A stretch of 64,000 nt of DNA from Piscibacillus sp052246295. GTDB lineage: Bacteria; Bacillota; Bacilli; Bacillales; Alkalibacillaceae. Position numbers and translations under genes: made by a program. Shown in pieces: positions 15,689-24,267 of this stretch. Position 1 is the first letter of the stretch, and the number at the start of each line of letters is the position of its first letter. The notes beneath the pieces are model-generated. The model did no database searches and was not told the DNA's origin. It saw only the letters and a program-made list of their open reading frames with translations. The stretch is from the NCBI GenBank assembly GCA_052246295.1, contig JBQQCO010000014.1; one strand, given 5' to 3'.

Positions 15689-17278
15689 GTGAAAACTATG
15701 AATGTTCAAGCGTCTGTATCTCAGCTTAATCAACATAAAAATAATCAGGCGAATTTACCAATCGCCAGTTTAGTAGAACGTATTTTATCTAGAGAAGAAG
15801 GTATGTTAACGTCAACTGGTGCTGTTCGTGCCACGACTGGAAAGTATACAGGACGTTCGCCAAAAGATAAATTTATTGTGGAAGATGAAGAAACAAAGGA
15901 TAAAGTGGATTGGGGTTCAGTTAACCAACCAATCAGCGAAGATATTTTCTTAAATCTATTTAATAAGGTAACAGATTACTTATCTGAACGAGATGAGATC
16001 TTTACGTTTGATGGTTTTGCAGGTGCTGATGAAAAGTACCGCTTACCAATCCAAGTAGTAACTGAGTTTGCATGGCATAATCTATTTGCGAATCAGTTAT
16101 TTATTCGTCCAACCGATGAAGAATTAGCTAACCACAATGCAGAGTTCACAGTAGTATCGGCTCCACACTTCAAAGCTAATCCTGAAGTAGACGGAACGAA
16201 CTCTGAAGCATTTGTGATAGTATCATTCAAACACCGCATCGTGTTAATTGGTGGTACGGAGTATGCTGGAGAAATTAAGAAATCAATTTTCTCAGTTATG
16301 AACTATATGCTTCCAACGAAACAAGATGTTCTACCAATGCACTGCTCAGCGAATGTTGGTGGAGAAGGCGATGTGGCATTATTCTTCGGACTTTCCGGCA
16401 CAGGTAAAACAACATTATCAGCTGATCCAAACCGTCGTTTAATCGGTGATGATGAGCATGCTTGGTCGCAAAACGGAATCTTCAACATTGAAGGTGGCTG
16501 TTATGCAAAATGTGTAAACCTTTCAGAAGAAAAAGAACCGCAGATTTACAATGCGATTCGCTTTGGCGCCGTTTTAGAAAACGTTGTCGTTGATGAAGAG
16601 TCACGCTTACCGGATTATGACGACACAAGCTTAACTGAAAATACACGTGCCGCTTATGCGATTGATCATATCGATAACATTATCGAGCCTAGCATTGCAG
16701 GTCACCCTAATACAATCGTATTCTTAACAGCTGACGCATTCGGAGTTTTACCTCCAATCAGTAAATTAACGAAAGAACAAGCGATGTATCACTTCTTAAG
16801 TGGTTACACAAGTAAATTAGCTGGTACAGAACGCGGTGTAACAGAGCCAGAAGCTACATTCTCAGCATGCTTCGGTTCACCATTCTTACCATTACCTGCA
16901 GCAGAATATGCGAAAATGTTAGGTGAGAAAATTGATGAGCATGATGCTCAAGTATTCTTAGTTAACACTGGCTGGACTGGTGGATCATATGGTGAAGGTA
17001 GCCGTATGAAACTTAGCTACACTCGTGCGATGGTTCAAGCAGCCCTAGAAGGTGAGTTAAACAACGTTGAAACAACACAAGATGAGTTCTTTGGCCTATC
17101 GATTCCAACACATTGCCCAGGCGTTCCAAGTGACGTCTTAAACCCTAAGAAAACTTGGAATGACAAAGATGCTTATGATGTGAAAGCTAAAGAATTAGCT
17201 AGCAAGTTCCATGATAACTTCAAAAAGTTCGACCACGTGACTGACGACATCCGTCAAGCAGGTCCGACATATAAATAA
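15689..17278 (+). CDS. pckA: Phosphoenolpyruvate carboxykinase (ATP)
   Basis: 529 residues. It converts oxaloacetate and ATP to phosphoenolpyruvate, the committing step of gluconeogenesis. The ATP-binding P-loop GLSGTGKTTLSADP is near residue 235, followed by the metal-binding LIGDDEHAW; the N-terminal TGRSPKDKFIVED and the C-terminal NTGWTGGSYG, close to the substrate loop, are intact. GTG 15689 has AAGGATGG at good spacing; ATG 15698 is the alternative. The upstream 350 bases hold the divergent metK riboswitch and a CcpN-like site. Confidence 0.96.
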   Translation: MKTMNVQASVSQLNQHKNNQANLPIASLVERILSREEGMLTSTGAVRATTGKYTGRSPKDKFIVEDEETKDKVDWGSVNQPISEDIFLNLFNKVTDYLSERDEIFTFDGFAGADEKYRLPIQVVTEFAWHNLFANQLFIRPTDEELANHNAEFTVVSAPHFKANPEVDGTNSEAFVIVSFKHRIVLIGGTEYAGEIKKSIFSVMNYMLPTKQDVLPMHCSANVGGEGDVALFFGLSGTGKTTLSADPNRRLIGDDEHAWSQNGIFNIEGGCYAKCVNLSEEKEPQIYNAIRFGAVLENVVVDEESRLPDYDDTSLTENTRAAYAIDHIDNIIEPSIAGHPNTIVFLTADAFGVLPPISKLTKEQAMYHFLSGYTSKLAGTERGVTEPEATFSACFGSPFLPLPAAEYAKMLGEKIDEHDAQVFLVNTGWTGGSYGEGSRMKLSYTRAMVQAALEGELNNVETTQDEFFGLSIPTHCPGVPSDVLNPKKTWNDKDAYDVKAKELASKFHDNFKKFDHVTDDIRQAGPTYK

Positions 17279-17383
17279 TATTTAAAAAGACGTTCCAATT
17301 TTGGAGAAAACGTCAAATAACTAGATATATATCATACGGATAACACATTTTTGAAACTTAAATCTCCAAGTGGATTAAACCTA

Positions 17384-17415
17384 AGAAATGCCTATATAAA
17401 GGCATTTCTTTTTTT
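17384..17415 (+). terminator. Terminator after pckA
   Basis: AGAAATGCC, loop TATATAAA, GGCATTTCT, then TTTTTTT. Confidence 0.85.
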
Positions 17416-17468
17416 AGTAGATGTGTCTATTTTGTCAGTTTTAATGTTATCTTTACGTTTTAAAACAA

Positions 17469-17495
17469 AACCCATCCAATGAGTTGGATAGGGTT
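17469..17495 (-). terminator. Terminator of ywbE
   Basis: AACCCTATCCAAC / GTTGGATGGG-type hairpin overlapping the ywbE stop; the minus strand continues TTTTGTTTTA. Confidence 0.6.
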
Positions 17496-17691
17496 AATCA
17501 AGATGAATCTCCTTCACACGTCCGACATCGCCTGATGTTAATCGGACTTTGATGCCGTGTGGATGATGAGGGCTATTGGTTAAAATTTCGCCGACTATAC
17601 CGTTGGTTAAGCGACCTGAACTCTGATCACGTTTTAGAACAATGGATACAGACTGACCGGGCTTAATGGATGGTCGTTTGGTTGGATCCAT
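17494..17691 (-). CDS. ywbE: YwbE family protein (DUF2196)
   Basis: 65 residues, matching the small basic YwbE family: KPGQSVSIVLKRDQSSGRLT near residues 11-30, then NGIVGEILTNSPHHPHGIKV and RLTSGDVGRVKEI. The beta-strand-rich pattern suggests a small SH3-like or OB-like fold, but the family has no assigned function. GGAGGTGC precedes the ATG. It stands alone between pckA and ytkD. Confidence 0.85.
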   Translation of the reverse strand: MDPTKRPSIKPGQSVSIVLKRDQSSGRLTNGIVGEILTNSPHHPHGIKVRLTSGDVGRVKEIHLD

Positions 17692-17875
17692 GGAAGCACC
17701 TCCTTTTCACTAGTATAGCATAGGATGGGGGAAGGGACTTAATCGCTCGTGATGCTGATCCTATCAATCCATTGTCGCTGTGCCTAAGGATAATGTCGGT
17801 AAAATCAATGAATTCGATGTTTTTCTGAGGTAGTTTTATAAAACATAAGCAACATTATTTGAATCAGTGAGCAAA

Positions 17876-17903
17876 TAAAAAACACCCGATTTGCTCGAGT
17901 GCT
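17876..17903 (-). terminator. Terminator of ytkD
   Basis: GCACTCGAG, loop, CGGGTGTTTTTTATTT on the minus strand, overlapping the stop codon. Confidence 0.7.
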
Positions 17904-18375
17904 ATGTCAAAAACCGTTCTTCTACTATTTTCATTGCTTTTACTAAAACTTGATCCTTCATCATAAAGCTAAAGCGTCGGTCTCGCTTTATATTTTTCGG
18001 TAAATCGTCCATTAAGACCGGGCCTTCTGTTTCGTAATAGTGTGCTTCATCCTCTAAAACATCAACATCAGCGAAATAGATGTTTTTAATAATATCTCCA
18101 CCTTTTCCATCGACATAATATTGTCCGATGAAATAAAGCTCTGAAACTAAACCACCCGTCTCTTCTTTGACTTCACGGATGGCGGCCTCTTCAGATATTT
18201 CCCCTTCTTCAACCTTGCCCCCAGGGAACTCAATGCCTCGATCTGAGTGCTTTGTTAAAAGCCATTGATTTTGATAACGTGTGATGACCCACACATGCTT
18301 TGGTTGTTTTGAAAATGCTTCTCTTCCGATTACTAATTTTACTGTATTGTTGTAATAGTCTTTGAATACTTCCAC
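17902..18375 (-). CDS. ytkD: Nudix nucleoside triphosphatase YtkD
   Basis: 157 residues. The Nudix box is FPGGKVEEGEISEEAAIREV followed by KEETGG, residues about 50-75. Outside the box it follows B. subtilis YtkD along its length (PKHVWVITRYQNQWLLTKHS, DRGIEFPGG, VKNIYFAD-type strand, MKDQVL near the end). B. subtilis YtkD hydrolyses 8-oxo-dGTP and related nucleotides as an antimutator and may also act in mRNA decapping. The position beside pckA is conserved. The start ATG follows a weak site (GGAATG). Confidence 0.88.
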   Translation of the reverse strand: MEVFKDYYNNTVKLVIGREAFSKQPKHVWVITRYQNQWLLTKHSDRGIEFPGGKVEEGEISEEAAIREVKEETGGLVSELYFIGQYYVDGKGGDIIKNIYFADVDVLEDEAHYYETEGPVLMDDLPKNIKRDRRFSFMMKDQVLVKAMKIVEERFLT

Positions 18376-18405
18376 GCGTCGGTTACATTCCTTTATGTTT
18401 GAGAA

Positions 18406-18963
18406 TTATTGGTATTGTACATTTATTATATACGGTTCTCCATTCTCATTCAATTTTAGATCAATGACAATACGATAATTCCCATAAAAGTCCGACTCAT
18501 TATCTTGAGTAATGCGGTACGTTTCGTCGTCTAGTTGTTCTTTGTTAAAATCTTGATCCGAATCAAACCATGGTGGCGTGTCCATTCCTTTAAGATATAA
18601 GGTTTGCCCTTCTTCATAATAAATTTCATCTACAAAATAATCTACTACTTTACGCTCTGCGATTTGATCAAAGCTAGACTTGTATTCTTCTAGTGATTGA
18701 TAGTTTAACACTTTCCACTGATCATCCGTTTCTTGAACAAGTTGGTCCATAAACTGGTTAAGGACCTGATTAATATCTTCATTTGATAGTTCAGCTTGTT
18801 CACTCGTCCAATCAGCTTGTCCTGTCACTTTTGAAGATACAACATGCTTTGAAAAATCTTCGGAATTATAAGAACTAGATTCTGCATTTATATCAGATAG
18901 AGAATATGGTATTGTTATTAGAATAAGTGCTGTTAATGCGATTAAGTAAGTAATTTTTTTCAT
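18406..18963 (-). CDS. Secreted protein of unknown function
   Basis: 185 residues. The N-terminus is a signal peptide (KKITYLIALTALILITIPYS, then a likely cleavage near SDINAES). There is no lipobox Cys, so it is released or wall-associated. The mature part is acidic and rich in Gln and Asp, with a C-terminal beta-rich segment (YRIVIDLKLNENGEPYIINV). I do not recognise the family. It is divergent from the lipoprotein gene at 19092 and shares its 128-base promoter region. GGTGGGAAGG precedes the ATG. Confidence 0.7.
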   Translation of the reverse strand: MKKITYLIALTALILITIPYSLSDINAESSSYNSEDFSKHVVSSKVTGQADWTSEQAELSNEDINQVLNQFMDQLVQETDDQWKVLNYQSLEEYKSSFDQIAERKVVDYFVDEIYYEEGQTLYLKGMDTPPWFDSDQDFNKEQLDDETYRITQDNESDFYGNYRIVIDLKLNENGEPYIINVQYQ

Positions 18964-19091
18964 GATGCCTTCCCACCTTTTCTATTAATTTAACTCTCAT
19001 AAATACTATTCCTCATACGAATAATATATAAACACTATTTATAATAATTACTAAAAATAGAACTTAAGAACTAACTTTAGGGGGAACAAAA

Positions 19092-19835
19092 ATGAAGAAA
19101 TTTGTAGTAATGGTTGCAGTTATTTTACTTTTACTGGCTGGATGTTCGGATGATGAACAACAGACATCAAGTGATAACGCAACGGAAGTATTTGAGAAAA
19201 TATCTAATAATCTTGAAGAGGTTCAGGACTATTCGATGAATTATTCACTCAATCAAGAAGTTGTCGTACCAGAAATCAATGAACCAATCATTGTGGAACA
19301 AGAGGAGTCTACTTACATAGAAATGGATCCTTTTCAATTTTTAACAGAAGTTAAAGCGACTGGCTTGGATTTATCAATCGTTTATAAAGATGAACAATTA
19401 TACTCGCTTCAACAAGATGATTCGTTGCAACCTATTTCTGATGAAAATATTAGTCAGTTACCAGAGTTAATAGAAAAACAACGTCATCTACCTGTTTTAA
19501 TAGAATTATTTCAAACGATGGAAGATCAATTTGAGTTAAAAAAAGGTGATGAATACGCTACATTGGTGATGAACGGTGAAGGTGAGGACTTTCAATCATA
19601 CGTTAAAAACCAATTAGAAACAGCAACATTCGGAGGCTCTGAGTTACCAATAAAAGAGGCTCAGCTTGATGTTAAAGAAGTGAAGGTTGAAATCGTAATT
19701 AACCAAGATACTTATGAAGTTGTCTCAATTAATACTAGTTTTAGTAGTGAACAAAATGAAACCTCAATTAGCCAAGAAATTAAACGTGATTATACAGACT
19801 ATAATCAACAAGCAAAAGAAATACCTGAAGAATAA
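19092..19835 (+). CDS. Lipoprotein, LppX/LprG-like fold candidate (DUF6612-type)
   Basis: 247 residues. The lipoprotein signal is clear: MKKFVVMVAVILLLLAGC, lipobox LLAGC with Cys18. The rest consists of alternating strands (YSMNYSLNQEVVVPE, YIEMDPFQFLTEVKATG, VKVEIVINQDTYEVVSINT) like the Firmicute lipoproteins grouped with DUF6612, which resemble LppX/LprG lipid-binding folds. The family link is from pattern recognition and not certain. It probably sits on the outer face of the membrane. AGGGGGAAC precedes the ATG, and a terminator follows. Confidence 0.7.
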   Translation: MKKFVVMVAVILLLLAGCSDDEQQTSSDNATEVFEKISNNLEEVQDYSMNYSLNQEVVVPEINEPIIVEQEESTYIEMDPFQFLTEVKATGLDLSIVYKDEQLYSLQQDDSLQPISDENISQLPELIEKQRHLPVLIELFQTMEDQFELKKGDEYATLVMNGEGEDFQSYVKNQLETATFGGSELPIKEAQLDVKEVKVEIVINQDTYEVVSINTSFSSEQNETSISQEIKRDYTDYNQQAKEIPEE

Positions 19836-19839
19836 AGAA

Positions 19840-19876
19840 AGACACCCATTTGGATTTTCTGAATGGGTGTCGTTTT
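19840..19876 (+). terminator. Terminator after the 19092 lipoprotein
   Basis: GACACCCATT, loop, AATGGGTGTC, then GTTTTTTGG. Confidence 0.85.
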
Positions 19877-19882
19877 TTGGAA

Positions 19883-20209
19883 TTAATCAAGCTTATTTAA
19901 TTCATCATAGAAAGGCATTTGTTCGACGTGCTGTTTGGCTGCCTCATCACCAAGGTCATGAATCATTTTGTACGCTTTAAGCAAACATTGATCGTAAGCA
20001 TCATTGTCTTCATCACGGTGATACTCCTTAAACGGCATATGCGATCGCCAAAACGTACCTAGATCGGCATGTTCCATATCCTCAAACAATTCTCTCAATG
20101 CAATAATTTGTTCAGGCGTCCCATATAAAACGAATTCATCGTTATTCCCTGCCTTTAATTCAGATATCTCGCGTGATTCAACATTGATATAGAATTTACG
20201 TTTATCCAT
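19883..20209 (-). CDS. Small cytosolic protein of unknown function
   Basis: 108 residues from ATG 20209 (MDKRKFYINVES), chosen because GAGGTGGA lies just upstream; a longer frame to 20257 lacks a ribosome site. No signal or membrane segment. It contains an acidic, aromatic-rich middle (LYGTPEQIIALRELFEDME) and a conserved-looking HMPFKEYHRDEDND stretch. It looks like one of the short conserved Bacillales cytosolic proteins, but I cannot name the family. It stands alone between two terminators. Confidence 0.6.
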   Translation of the reverse strand: MDKRKFYINVESREISELKAGNNDEFVLYGTPEQIIALRELFEDMEHADLGTFWRSHMPFKEYHRDEDNDAYDQCLLKAYKMIHDLGDEAAKQHVEQMPFYDELNKLD

Positions 20210-20289
20210 ATTATCCACCTCATTCTTAATGTGGACCAAACTTATTTTCATATACATAAAAAAAGTGCAAGCGCACGTATAATAAAAAA

Positions 20290-20317
20290 CTCTTAAGACC
20301 TAATTAGCCTTAAGAGC
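20290..20317 (-). terminator. Terminator of the siderophore ATPase
   Basis: CTCTTAAGGC / TTAAGAG hairpin then TTTTTTATTA on the minus strand; the 5' arm encodes the last residues of the ATPase. Confidence 0.75.
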
Positions 20318-21160
20318 TGTTGTTACACAATTATTTTTAACACCTGTTTTTTCTGCGTGTGCTTCAGCTAAGATACAACGTCCTCTGCCGTGTGGAATAC
20401 ACATTGGTGTGCCAAATAGAGGGTCATATGCGACATCACAGTTCATGTTGAATACATTATAAACGAGGTCACAAGTAATGATGTCTTCAGGTTGACCAGA
20501 TTCGTAAACTTTTTTATCTTTAATTGCCACAATATGATCGGCATAACGACATGCTAAGTTTAGGTCATGAAGCACCATCACAATCGTACGATTATCTTTT
20601 TCATTTAACTCGAACAATAAATCTAAAATATCGATTTGGTGAGTCATATCTAGATATGTTGTTGGCTCATCTAATAAAATAAGCTCTGTATCTTGTGCCA
20701 ACGTCATCGCAATCCATGCACGCTGACGCTGTCCGCCTGATAATTCGTCAACAGATTGATATTTTAAATCCATTAAATTTGTATCTTCTAACGCTTTGTT
20801 GACAGCATCTTCATCTTCTTGAGACCACTTTTTAAATACGCCTTGATATGGGTAACGACCCATTTTAACTAACTGATAAACAGAAAGTCCTTCTGGTGTT
20901 GATGGTCCTTGTGGCAAAATCGCCATTTGTTTAGCGACTTCCTTCGTGTTCATTTTAGCGATTTCATTACCGTCTAACACGACTTCACCTGATTTCGGTT
21001 GTAGTAACCTTGCCATCGAACGTAGTAACGTCGATTTACCGCAACCATTACTTCCGATCAGAACAGTCACTTTTCCTTTAGGAATTTCTATATCTAATTC
21101 ATCTATAATGATTTTTTCTCCGTAACCAAGCGTTAGGTTATTTGCCGTTAGGGTTTCCAT
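20300..21160 (-). CDS. Iron-siderophore ABC transporter ATPase (YusV/FecE family)
   Basis: 286 residues. Walker A is GSNGCGKST (about residues 38-46), the Q-loop is ILPQGP, the signature is LSGGQRQRAW (about 140), Walker B is LILLDEPTTYLD (about 160) and the switch His is in VLHDLN. A C-terminal extension with several Cys (CIPHGRGRCILAEAHAEKTG) is also present in YusV-like ATPases. No permease or binding protein adjoins it. B. subtilis YusV is a shared ATPase serving several siderophore permeases, so a shared role is plausible. A Fur box upstream supports iron control. Confidence 0.88.
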   Translation of the reverse strand: METLTANNLTLGYGEKIIIDELDIEIPKGKVTVLIGSNGCGKSTLLRSMARLLQPKSGEVVLDGNEIAKMNTKEVAKQMAILPQGPSTPEGLSVYQLVKMGRYPYQGVFKKWSQEDEDAVNKALEDTNLMDLKYQSVDELSGGQRQRAWIAMTLAQDTELILLDEPTTYLDMTHQIDILDLLFELNEKDNRTIVMVLHDLNLACRYADHIVAIKDKKVYESGQPEDIITCDLVYNVFNMNCDVAYDPLFGTPMCIPHGRGRCILAEAHAEKTGVKNNCVTTALKAN

Positions 21161-21223
21161 AGGTCAACGCTCCCTTATTAATCAAACATTCGCGAAACCT
21201 TAAGTATCTACTCTTACTGTAAA

Positions 21224-21238
21224 TGAAAATCATTATCA
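21224..21238 (-). promoter_or_regulatory. Fur box of the siderophore ATPase gene
   Basis: On the minus strand TGATAATGATTTTCA, one base off the 7-1-7 consensus TGATAATnATTATCA, about 65 bases before the start codon. Iron-loaded Fur would repress the gene. Confidence 0.85.
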
Positions 21239-21262
21239 TTGCAAGATGTGATGCTTGTATTT

Positions 21263-22366
21263 TTAAAAATTATGTGTGAAATCTCGAATAGTTCGTTTAT
21301 TTAAAAGCTTCTCATTTACAGTCACACCAATACCTGGCTTGGTTGGCACCTTTACTTTTCCTTTCTTCACAGTAAAAGGTTCCTTAATAATATCTTCTTC
21401 CCAGTAACGGGAAGATTCGGATAAATCTCCAGGAAGTGTAAATTGTTCTAACGATGCAAGTGCCACATTATGAGCACGGCCGATTCCCGTTTCAAGCATG
21501 CCTCCACACCATAGCGGCATGTTCGCCACTTTTGCAAAGTTATGAATTTGAATCGCCTGCTGATAACCACCAACACGCCCCAGTTTAACGTTAATGTTGT
21601 CACAAGCTTCTAGTTCAATCGCTTGGAATGCATCATGTTCAGACTTGATCGTTTCATCAAGACTAATCGCTGTGTTCATTTGTTTTTTCAATTGATGGTG
21701 ATAGTAAAAATCATCCGTTCTAAACGGCTGCTCGATCATTAATAAGTTAAGGTCATCTAATTTAGTTAAATGTAGAATATCATCTGGCTCATACATTCCA
21801 TTACCGTCAAACATGAGCGGTGTCTCATCAATCACACTTCGAACACGCTCAATCGTCTCTTTCTCTTGACCTTTTTGAACTTTTAACTTAAACCGTTTAT
21901 AGCCCTTTTTATTATATTCTTCAGCCTGCTCCTCTATGTCATCCATTAGAGAGAGGACCACACCACTTTCAACTTCGTCTCGCACGCCACCAATGACTTC
22001 TTTTAGTGACTTGCCTTGTTGTTTGGCATAAAGATCCCAAACTGCCGTTTCGATTCCTGCCTTGGCCATTTGATGACCTTGAATGGAGGAATAAATCGTG
22101 TGCAGTTCACTTGGATGCTTAATTCTCTTTTTATTAAGCATGGGAAGTAAGAAGTTTTTCAGTTGATCCCAAGCTGTTGTGGTCGTCTCAGGTGAATAGA
22201 AAGGGTCTGAAAAAGCGACACACTCCCCATAACCTATTTGGCCATCTTGATCATGCGCTTCGATGATGAGGGTGTCTCGTACGACGACAAGTCCGTTAAC
22301 TGATTGAAAAGGCTTTTTTAATTTCATTGAAACATGTCTTACTTTTACTTGATCTAGCTTAATCAT
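21263..22366 (-). CDS. menC: o-Succinylbenzoate synthase
   Basis: 367 residues of the enolase superfamily, N-succinylamino-acid racemase / OSBS subfamily. Catalytic features in order: KLKVQKG (the general base Lys, about residue 162), FDGNG (metal Asp), IEQPF (metal Glu), SLDET (metal Asp) and NVKLGRVGG (second Lys, about 264). It dehydrates SHCHC to o-succinylbenzoate in menaquinone synthesis. The start is ATG 22366 behind GGGGAGGGG; its first codons overlap the menE stop (ATGATTAA), so the two genes are translationally coupled. Relatives can also racemise N-acyl amino acids, but the men context decides the role. Confidence 0.93.
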   Translation of the reverse strand: MIKLDQVKVRHVSMKLKKPFQSVNGLVVVRDTLIIEAHDQDGQIGYGECVAFSDPFYSPETTTTAWDQLKNFLLPMLNKKRIKHPSELHTIYSSIQGHQMAKAGIETAVWDLYAKQQGKSLKEVIGGVRDEVESGVVLSLMDDIEEQAEEYNKKGYKRFKLKVQKGQEKETIERVRSVIDETPLMFDGNGMYEPDDILHLTKLDDLNLLMIEQPFRTDDFYYHHQLKKQMNTAISLDETIKSEHDAFQAIELEACDNINVKLGRVGGYQQAIQIHNFAKVANMPLWCGGMLETGIGRAHNVALASLEQFTLPGDLSESSRYWEEDIIKEPFTVKKGKVKVPTKPGIGVTVNEKLLNKRTIRDFTHNF

Positions 22367-23840
22367 GGTTCCCCTCCCCTTCAATAAGTTCGAGTAACTT
22401 ATGGCGCTGAAGTTTTCTTGAAGCATTTCTTGGTAGCTCATCGATGAAATAGACTTCCTTAGGTATTTTGTATTTGGCTAAATGGGTTTTGGCGTAGTTA
22501 ATAACTTCTTCTTTTGATAGGTTTTTGTCCCTTTTGATAATAAATACAACAGGCACTTCTCCCCATCGATCATCCTTTTTACCGACCACACCGGCATCTT
22601 GAATACGGTCAAAACCTTTTAACGTCGATTCAATTTCTGCAGGGTAAATATTTTCCCCTCCAGAAATGATAAGGTCTTTACGGCGATCGACGACGTAAAG
22701 AAAGCCATCTTCATCAAAATAACCTAGGTCACCTGTTTTAAACCAACCGTCATAAAAATCCTCTCGATTTGTCTGCTCTCTTTTCCAATATCCTTTTGTA
22801 ACGTTCGGACCTTTTACGACAATTTCACCTACGTCGTTCGCAGCACGCTCCTCTTCGTTTTCGACAATTTTCAATTGCCCAGGAAATAGTGGCTTACCAG
22901 ATGAGCCAATTTTCGCCAGCATATGATCTTCATCTAGTGTACAAAACTGTGAAGCTGTCTCAGTCATGCCATACGTTTGGAAGACAGGAACTCCCTTAGT
23001 CTGGCATGTTTCTACAAGTGTTTTTGGAGCAGGACCTCCGCCAAGTAGCATGCATCTGAACGTTTCAGGGTATTTATTTTTTCCTAGTCGATCCATTAAT
23101 TGCTCTAACATGAGGGTAACGACCGATACAATGGTTACACCTCTCTCCATAATATCACGGTGGATCTCCTCAACATCAAATTTCTCATGTAAGTGTACAG
23201 GCATTCCATAGATCACACTTCTGTATAAAATAGATAAACCACCAACATGGAACATTGGTAGGCTCAATAACCAACGATCGTTTTGGTGAAGTCCTAAATT
23301 TAAAGCAGAGGATGTTGCGCTCCAGTAATGGTTCCCGTATGTCAGTTGAACCCCTTTAGGATTTCCAGTTGTGCCTGATGTGTATAATATATGCGAAACA
23401 TCATTCAAGTCTAGTTCAGGTTCGTAATTTGAGATTTCTGGCTGATCCGGCACGTCCATCGCGAATATTGGCAGATTACATTGCTCACTTAAATTGGTTG
23501 CCACTTCCTTATATTGCGTATGATAGATTAGACTTTTAACTTCACCGTCATTAAGTTGAAATAAAAGCTCTGACTCCGTCAATCTCGTATTAAGTAAAAA
23601 TGCTACAGCACCAATGTAGTGGAATGCATGAACGACAACAGCAAATTCATAGCAGTTACTGGATAAGAGCGCAATATGATCGCCTTTGCCGTAACCTTGT
23701 TGTTTTAAGTGAGCAGCATACACCTTAGCGTCATGCTGAAGCTGCTTGAAAGTATATCTAGAGCCATCGTTTAAGACGATGGCTTCCATATGAGGTGTTA
23801 AATATGCTCTTTTATCTAACCAGTTGGGCATAATGGTCAT
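22359..23840 (-). CDS. menE: o-Succinylbenzoate-CoA ligase
   Basis: 493 residues, an AMP-forming acyl-CoA synthetase. The P-loop-like motif is ILYTSGTTGNPKGVQLTY (about residues 150-167), TYGMTET is near 290, the GWFKTGDLGY hinge region is near 365 and the C-terminal catalytic Lys is in NASRKLQR. It activates o-succinylbenzoate with CoA. AGAGGG precedes the ATG. Unlike the tightly packed menF-D-H genes upstream, it is separated from menB by a terminator and 340 bases of 21-bp arrays, so menE-menC probably has its own promoter. Confidence 0.93.
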   Translation of the reverse strand: MTIMPNWLDKRAYLTPHMEAIVLNDGSRYTFKQLQHDAKVYAAHLKQQGYGKGDHIALLSSNCYEFAVVVHAFHYIGAVAFLLNTRLTESELLFQLNDGEVKSLIYHTQYKEVATNLSEQCNLPIFAMDVPDQPEISNYEPELDLNDVSHILYTSGTTGNPKGVQLTYGNHYWSATSSALNLGLHQNDRWLLSLPMFHVGGLSILYRSVIYGMPVHLHEKFDVEEIHRDIMERGVTIVSVVTLMLEQLMDRLGKNKYPETFRCMLLGGGPAPKTLVETCQTKGVPVFQTYGMTETASQFCTLDEDHMLAKIGSSGKPLFPGQLKIVENEEERAANDVGEIVVKGPNVTKGYWKREQTNREDFYDGWFKTGDLGYFDEDGFLYVVDRRKDLIISGGENIYPAEIESTLKGFDRIQDAGVVGKKDDRWGEVPVVFIIKRDKNLSKEEVINYAKTHLAKYKIPKEVYFIDELPRNASRKLQRHKLLELIEGEGNHD

Positions 23841-23876
23841 TTGAATCCCTCTTTGTCTTTGTTATGTATGATTCGT

Positions 23877-24019
23877 ATCGGTCAGTTTTTTTGATTTAAT
23901 CAGTCTTTTTTTGAAATTTATTGGTCTCTTTTCTGGATTTATGAGTCAGTTTTTTGATTTTATCAGTCTCTTTTTCAAACTTTTCGGCCTGTTTTGTGCA
24001 GTTATCGGCCTGTTTGAGT
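23877..24019. repeat. 21-bp-period array B1 (core ATCAGTCT / ATCGGCCTG)
   Basis: Units begin at 23899, 23920, 23941, 23962, 23983 and 24004, exactly 21 apart, with one more at 23877 (22 away). The core drifts from ATCAGTC to ATCGGCCTG and the remainder is T-rich. It joins array B2 with a change of register. It lies between menB and menE, which are on the same strand. Confidence 0.85.
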
Positions 24020-24218
24020 TTTACCCGCAAGATTATTGAATTTACCTGCATGTTTTTTGGATTTACCTGCAGGTTTTTTGGATTTACCTGCAGGTTTTTT
24101 GGATTTACCTGCAGGTTTTTTGGATTTACCTGCAGGTTTTTCGAATTTATCTGCAGGTTTTTCGAGTTTACCTGCAGGTTCTTAAGTTTTACCTGCAAGT
24201 TTCCTGACCCCACCTATA
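24020..24218. repeat. 21-bp-period array B2 (core TTTACCTGCAGGTT)
   Basis: Ten units at 24020, 24041, 24062, 24083, 24104, 24125, 24146, 24167, 24188 and a decayed one at 24209. The middle units are nearly identical and include a PstI-like palindrome CTGCAG. Frames stay open on both strands (for example NLQVNPK repeats), but there is no start or ribosome site. Confidence 0.92.
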
Positions 24219-24228
24219 AAACATAATG

Positions 24229-24257
24229 AAAAGATCGCGTATAAAACGCGATCTTTA
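24229..24257 (-). terminator. Terminator after menB
   Basis: AAAGATCGCG, loop, CGCGATCTTTTC on the minus strand, 11 bases after the menB stop. Confidence 0.75.
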
Positions 24258-24267
24258 ACATTAAAAC

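Noticed and set aside
20259..20281. Small hairpin GTGCAAGCGCAC upstream of position 20281
   Set aside because: Stem too short and flanked by A-runs on both sides; a chance match next to a better terminator.
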